Shown here in pieces: positions 32,991 to 36,155 of a stretch of DNA of 36,155 bases; positions within the stretch are counted from its first letter, which is position 1, and each line of letters opens with the position of its first letter. Below the pieces are notes generated by a model, which searched no databases, was not told the origin of the DNA, and worked only from the letters and a program-made list of their open reading frames with translations. The DNA comes from Clostridiales bacterium (lineage in GTDB: Bacteria > Bacillota > Clostridia > Christensenellales > Aristaeellaceae): NCBI GenBank assembly GCA_004555155.1, contig SFJH01000039.1, positions 1 to 36,155 on the forward strand. Direction: 5' to 3'. A program made the translations under genes and the position numbers.

Positions 32991-33710
32991 ATGCGCAGGA
33001 GCTGGGGCTTTGCGCTGGCGCTGCTGGGCACGGTCTGCTGTATATTGGCGGGCGTGCTGGCGGCGGTCAACTGGATCGGCACGGATGATGCGCTGTATTA
33101 CAGGCTTCAAACAAAGGAAAATGTCCTGGATACAGCCGGAATTTCCGAGGAGGATCTGGCTGCTTTGGATGCGGCGCTCGCGGATTGTCTGAAGGGAAAT
33201 CCGAATGCCTTTTCCGCTGGGACGGACGATGGCTCCGCGACAGGGCCGCTGAAAGTCGAAGTCTTCGGAGAACTTCAGCCTGCGTTCAACGAGCGCGAGC
33301 TGACCCACATGGAGGACTGCCGGCAGTTGTTTGTCCTGCTGCGGCAGGTCAGAGATGCGCTGCTGATCGCGGGACCGCTGATGCTGCTCCTGGGCGCGCT
33401 GCTGTGCTGGAACCGGAAGCGCGTGCGGCTGGCGGCGTGGATTGCGCCGCTGGTGCTGCTGATTCCGTTGGGAGCCTTTGCGGCTTGGGCGGCGATGGAC
33501 TTCAATTCGGCGTTCAACTTCTTCCACAGACTGCTGTTTACCAATGATCTCTGGCTGCTGGATCCGCACACGGATCTGCTGATCCGCATCTGTCCGGCAG
33601 GCATGTTCATGAACATGGGCGCTCAGATTGGCCTGCTGGGGCTGATCGCGGCGCTGTCGGTCCCGGCGGCGATCGGGATTCTGACTTCCAAAGAAGAGGA
33701 GAGAGAATGA
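32991..33710 (+). CDS. TIGR01906/DUF1461-like integral membrane protein
   Basis: Encodes 239 residues. The chosen ATG at 32991 has GGGAGGTGG about 7 nt upstream; the frame extends further back only through repeat sequence. Membrane helices: WGFALALLGTVCCILAGVLAAV (N-terminus), ALLIAGPLMLLLGALLCW, LAAWIAPLVLLIPLGAFAAWAAM and a C-terminal IGLLGLIAALSVPAAIGIL. The extracellular motif FNFFHRLLFTNDLWLLDPHTDLLIRICPAGMF is the signature of this uncharacterised Firmicutes family. Its stop overlaps tsaD's ATG (ATGA). Function unknown. Confidence 0.85.
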   Translation: MRRSWGFALALLGTVCCILAGVLAAVNWIGTDDALYYRLQTKENVLDTAGISEEDLAALDAALADCLKGNPNAFSAGTDDGSATGPLKVEVFGELQPAFNERELTHMEDCRQLFVLLRQVRDALLIAGPLMLLLGALLCWNRKRVRLAAWIAPLVLLIPLGAFAAWAAMDFNSAFNFFHRLLFTNDLWLLDPHTDLLIRICPAGMFMNMGAQIGLLGLIAALSVPAAIGILTSKEEERE

Positions 33711-34771
33711 TGGGCTACGAGGCGCGGATGCGCGCAAAGGCGGACGCCCTGCGGGAAAAGGGCTCGGCGGTGATCCTGTCGGTGGAGAGTTCCTGCGACG
33801 AGACGGCCATCGCAGTGGTGGAGAACGGGCGCGTGGAGCGGGCCAACGCCATCGCGTCCCAGATCGATGTGCACGCGCTGTACGGCGGCGTGGTGCCGGA
33901 GATTGCGTCGCGAATGCACGTGGAGGCGATCGATCCGCTGCTGGACGAGGCGCTGAAGCAGGCCGGGCTGTCGCTTTCCGAAATCGACGCCGTGGCCGTG
34001 ACCTACGGACCCGGCCTGGTGGGCGCGCTGCTCACCGGCGTCAGCTGGGCGAAGGCGCTGGCCTATGCGGCGGACAAGCCGCTGATCCCGGTCAATCATA
34101 TTGAGGGCCACGTCAGTGCAAACTATGTGGCCCATCCCGATCTGGAGCCGCCGTTCGTCTGTCTGGTGGCCTCCGGCGGGCACAGCCACATTGTGAATGT
34201 CACGCGCTACGGCTCCTACGAGCTGCTGGGCCGCACCACGGATGACGCGGCGGGCGAGGCCTTTGACAAGGTGGCCCGCGTGCTGAACATCCCGTATCCC
34301 GGCGGGCCGCTGCTGGACAAGCTGGCCGACGAGGGCGACGACCATGCCTACAAATTTCCCCATCCGCACACGCCGGGAAAGTATGACTTCTCCTTCAGCG
34401 GCCTGAAGACCGCGGTCATCAATCAGGCCCACAACCTGCGCCAGCAGGGCAAGGAGATCGATGCGAAGGACTGGGCCGCGTCCTTCCGGCGCTGCGTGGT
34501 GGATCTGCTGGTGGACAAGACCCTTGCCGCCGCGCTGGATACCGGCGCGAAGCGGGTGGCCGTGGCCGGCGGCGTTGCCGCCAACTCCCTGCTGCGCAGC
34601 GAGCTGGAGCGCCGGGGAAAGCGGGCCGGTCTGGAGGTTTACATTCCGCCAAAGCGCCTGTGCACGGACAACGCCGTAATGATCGGCTCCGCCGCCTTTT
34701 ATCGGATGATGGCCGGAGAACTGGCGCCGCTGAGCCTGAACGCCCTTCCGGCGCTGAGCATGTTCGGCTGA
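33707..34771 (+). CDS. tsaD: tRNA N6-adenosine threonylcarbamoyltransferase
   Basis: Encodes 354 residues. SVESSCDETAIAVVENG, GGVVPEIASRMHVE, TYGPGLVGALLTG, the iron-binding HIEGH (131-135), CLVASGGHSHIV, TTDDAAGEAFDKVAR, YPGGPLLDKLA, FSFSGLKTAV and GGVAANSLLR are all characteristic of the Kae1/TsaD family. It transfers the threonylcarbamoyl group to A37 of ANN-reading tRNAs, including tRNA-Thr. The N-terminus is about 20 residues longer than usual. The ATG at 33707 overlaps the upstream stop; a start nearer ILSVESS would match most homologues but has no SD that I see. Confidence 0.97.
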   Translation: MMGYEARMRAKADALREKGSAVILSVESSCDETAIAVVENGRVERANAIASQIDVHALYGGVVPEIASRMHVEAIDPLLDEALKQAGLSLSEIDAVAVTYGPGLVGALLTGVSWAKALAYAADKPLIPVNHIEGHVSANYVAHPDLEPPFVCLVASGGHSHIVNVTRYGSYELLGRTTDDAAGEAFDKVARVLNIPYPGGPLLDKLADEGDDHAYKFPHPHTPGKYDFSFSGLKTAVINQAHNLRQQGKEIDAKDWAASFRRCVVDLLVDKTLAAALDTGAKRVAVAGGVAANSLLRSELERRGKRAGLEVYIPPKRLCTDNAVMIGSAAFYRMMAGELAPLSLNALPALSMFG

Positions 34772-34784
34772 AAAAGCATTTTTG

Positions 34785-34819
34785 GACGGAGGTCTGCAAA
34801 AACAGACCTCCGTCTTTTT
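34785..34819 (+). terminator. Terminator after tsaD
   Basis: GACGGAGGTCTG / CAGACCTCCGTC (12 bp, 6-nt loop), then five T, 13 nt after the stop. Confidence 0.93.
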
Positions 34820-34879
34820 GTGTCGCGGCACAGAATCCGCGCGTGCGCCGGAGAGCGGGGACAAGACCGTTTTCGGCCC

Positions 34880-34915
34880 AAAAACGATGCCGGCCAGCTG
34901 CGTGCAGCTGGCCGG
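34880..34915 (-). terminator. Hairpin downstream of the ThuA-like gene
   Basis: A palindrome CCGGCCAGCTGC / GCAGCTGGCCGG (34890-34915), followed on the minus strand by CATCGTTTTT. Plausible terminator for the minus-strand gene; the stretch 34820-34964 holds nothing else. Confidence 0.6.
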
Positions 34916-34964
34916 TTGGTTCGTTTCGCAGAATGCGGGAAAACGCTTCTGAGAAATTGGGGGA

Positions 34965-35756
34965 TTACTTCGCGTAACGCTCCTCAGCGGAAACCTGCGC
35001 ATGGGGGCAATCGAGCTTGGGCATGCGGACGACGGGGTTGGCCCAGCGGACGGCGTTCTTGATGATCTGGCGAACCTCGGGAACGTAGTAGCTGCGCTGG
35101 GTTTCATGGCCGGGCTGGAAGTAGAAGATCTTGCCGTAGCCGCGGGTCCAGGTGCAGCCGGAGCGGAAGACCTCTCCGCCGGCGAACCAGCTGATGAAGA
35201 CCAGGTCATCGGGCTTGGGGATGTCGAAGTATTCGCCGTACATCTCCTCGGCGGGCAGCTCGAAGGAGGCGGGAATGCCCTTGGCGATGGGATGGGTGGG
35301 GCAGGTGCACCACACGCGGGCGCGGTCGCCCTCGCGCCACTGCAGCGTGCCGGAGGTGCCCAGGATGTACTGCATGGGCTTGGAGGGGTGCGCGGAGTGC
35401 AGGGCGATGAAGCCCATGCCGCGGTTGACGTACTCCTTGACGCGCAGAGCGATCTCATCGGGGACGCGATCGTGCGCCACATGCGCCCACCAGACCAGCA
35501 CGTCGGTGTCCTCGAGCACTTCCTCGGTCAGGCCGCACTCAGGCATTTCGAGGGTGCAAGTGCGCACCTGGAAGTCCTCCTCCTCGCTGAGCAGGTCCTT
35601 CAGCGTGTTGTGGATGCCGTTGGGATGAACCTCCTTGATGGCCTTCGCGGACTTCTGGAAATGCTCCTGAATGTCCTGAGGCAGCTTCTCATAGTCCGGG
35701 ATGGCTTCCAGACCGCGTTCCTGAACGTGCTCGCTCCATACGGTAACCTTAATCAT
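34965..35756 (-). CDS. ThuA-like domain protein
   Basis: Encodes 263 residues, a single ThuA-like (class I glutamine amidotransferase-like fold) domain. MIKVTVWSEHVQE at the N-terminus, VLVWWAHVAHDRVPDEIALRVKEYVNRGMGFIALHSAHPSKPMQYILG in the middle, CPTHPIAKGIPASFELPAEEMYGEYFDIPKPDDLVFISWFAGGEVFRSGCTWTRGYGKIFYFQPGHE near the C-terminus, match the ThuA family. Members act in disaccharide (trehalose/sucrose) utilisation, probably on 3-keto sugars. SD GGAGG lies 9 nt before the ATG. No sugar genes are visible beside it, so the role is inferred only from the family. Confidence 0.93.
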   Translation of the reverse strand: MIKVTVWSEHVQERGLEAIPDYEKLPQDIQEHFQKSAKAIKEVHPNGIHNTLKDLLSEEEDFQVRTCTLEMPECGLTEEVLEDTDVLVWWAHVAHDRVPDEIALRVKEYVNRGMGFIALHSAHPSKPMQYILGTSGTLQWREGDRARVWCTCPTHPIAKGIPASFELPAEEMYGEYFDIPKPDDLVFISWFAGGEVFRSGCTWTRGYGKIFYFQPGHETQRSYYVPEVRQIIKNAVRWANPVVRMPKLDCPHAQVSAEERYAK

Positions 35757-36155
35757 GGATATCTACCTCCGTCTTATTTCGCCGATTTCACTCGGTCTAT
35801 GCGTCTATTCTATCATATTTGAAAGAATTATGCCAGTGCGTTTGCGGAATATTTGTGCAGAAACGGGGAGGTTTTATGCTGAACTTTCCGTGCGGCGGAC
35901 AGCGGGTTCTGCGATCTGCGGCGGTGAAGAGCGCTGCGGATTTCACAATTCCGCCTGCTTTCCGCCGCTGTCCGGCGGGTACCCGGGCGAATAAAATAAA
36001 TATACATGCAATACTTTCGTAATAACTCGCCTGTGTTTTGACACGCTTTGAACGGTGAAATGACACATTCAAAGCGGCGGAAAAGTGAAGTGAAATCAAA
36101 CACCGTGTTAAATATGACGGAATCTGGACGGAATCTTTGCCGAAGGTCATATTCC
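35757..36155. other. Gene-free right end
   Basis: About 400 nt, less GC-rich than average. It should hold the promoter of the ThuA gene (an A/T-rich TATGATAGAAT stretch lies near 35805-35820 on the minus strand). No ORF with a good SD or recognisable product is visible on either strand; the ORFs here overlap each other and look random. Confidence 0.6.

Noticed and set aside
31317..33737. 806-residue minus-strand ORF opposite prfB and the membrane protein
   Set aside because: Runs across repeats and two well-supported plus-strand genes; composition is typical of an antisense shadow.
33623..35482. 619-residue minus-strand ORF across tsaD and the ThuA gene
   Set aside because: Covers two confidently identified genes on different strands, with low-complexity Ser/Pro/Ala composition.

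Overview
The window is a high-GC chromosomal stretch, probably from an anaerobic gut Clostridia (Christensenellales-like Firmicutes). This rests on Gram-positive ribosome-binding sites, sigma-A promoters, Wood-Ljungdahl type methyl transfer, a group B [FeFe] hydrogenase and a Tn916-like integration module. The taxonomic placement is inference.

Layout. (1) 1-4739, plus strand: the tail of a nitrogenase-like cluster. It holds a 5'-truncated NifH-like protein, a NifB-like radical SAM protein, a FecCD/BtuCD-type metal or tetrapyrrole importer and a broken CbiK-type chelatase, then a terminator. (2) 4807-10147, minus strand: a five-gene Dpp/Nik-family ABC importer read from a sigma-A promoter through a cobalamin riboswitch and a terminator. 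(3) 10224-16292, plus strand: two near-identical cobalamin riboswitches, each with its own promoter and terminator. The first precedes a group B [FeFe] hydrogenase and a small Cys-rich protein. The second precedes AcsE (methyl-H4folate:corrinoid protein methyltransferase) and a RACo-type corrinoid activator. Three B12 sensors within 2.9 kb make this a corrinoid hub: import of cobalt or a corrinoid, methyl transfer to a corrinoid protein, and reductive reactivation of that protein. (4) 16.5-20.16 kb: a small, apparently decayed mobile element with two XRE regulators, a leader-peptide attenuator without its target gene, a candidate structured RNA of about 220 nt, an excisionase and an integrase lacking a catalytic segment. 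It abuts tRNA-Thr(GGU). (5) 20.3-23.0 kb, minus strand: a UPF0173 metallo-hydrolase, an unknown protein and the NAD(P)HX repair enzyme Nnr. (6) 23.07-28.37 kb: MoxR ATPase, DUF58 protein, transmembrane transglutaminase and a small membrane protein. (7) 28.4-34.8 kb: secA, prfB, a TIGR01906-like membrane protein and tsaD, with palindromes and an 80-bp direct repeat in the gaps. (8) A ThuA-like protein on the minus strand, then about 400 nt with no gene.

Most notable: the three-riboswitch hub with a B12-controlled hydrogenase; a conserved 8-nt complementarity between the hairpin after each duplicated riboswitch and the loop of its terminator; the NifH/NifB/metal importer/CbiK neighbourhood; and the structured RNA in the mobile element. 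All family assignments come from reading motifs by eye; no database search was run.
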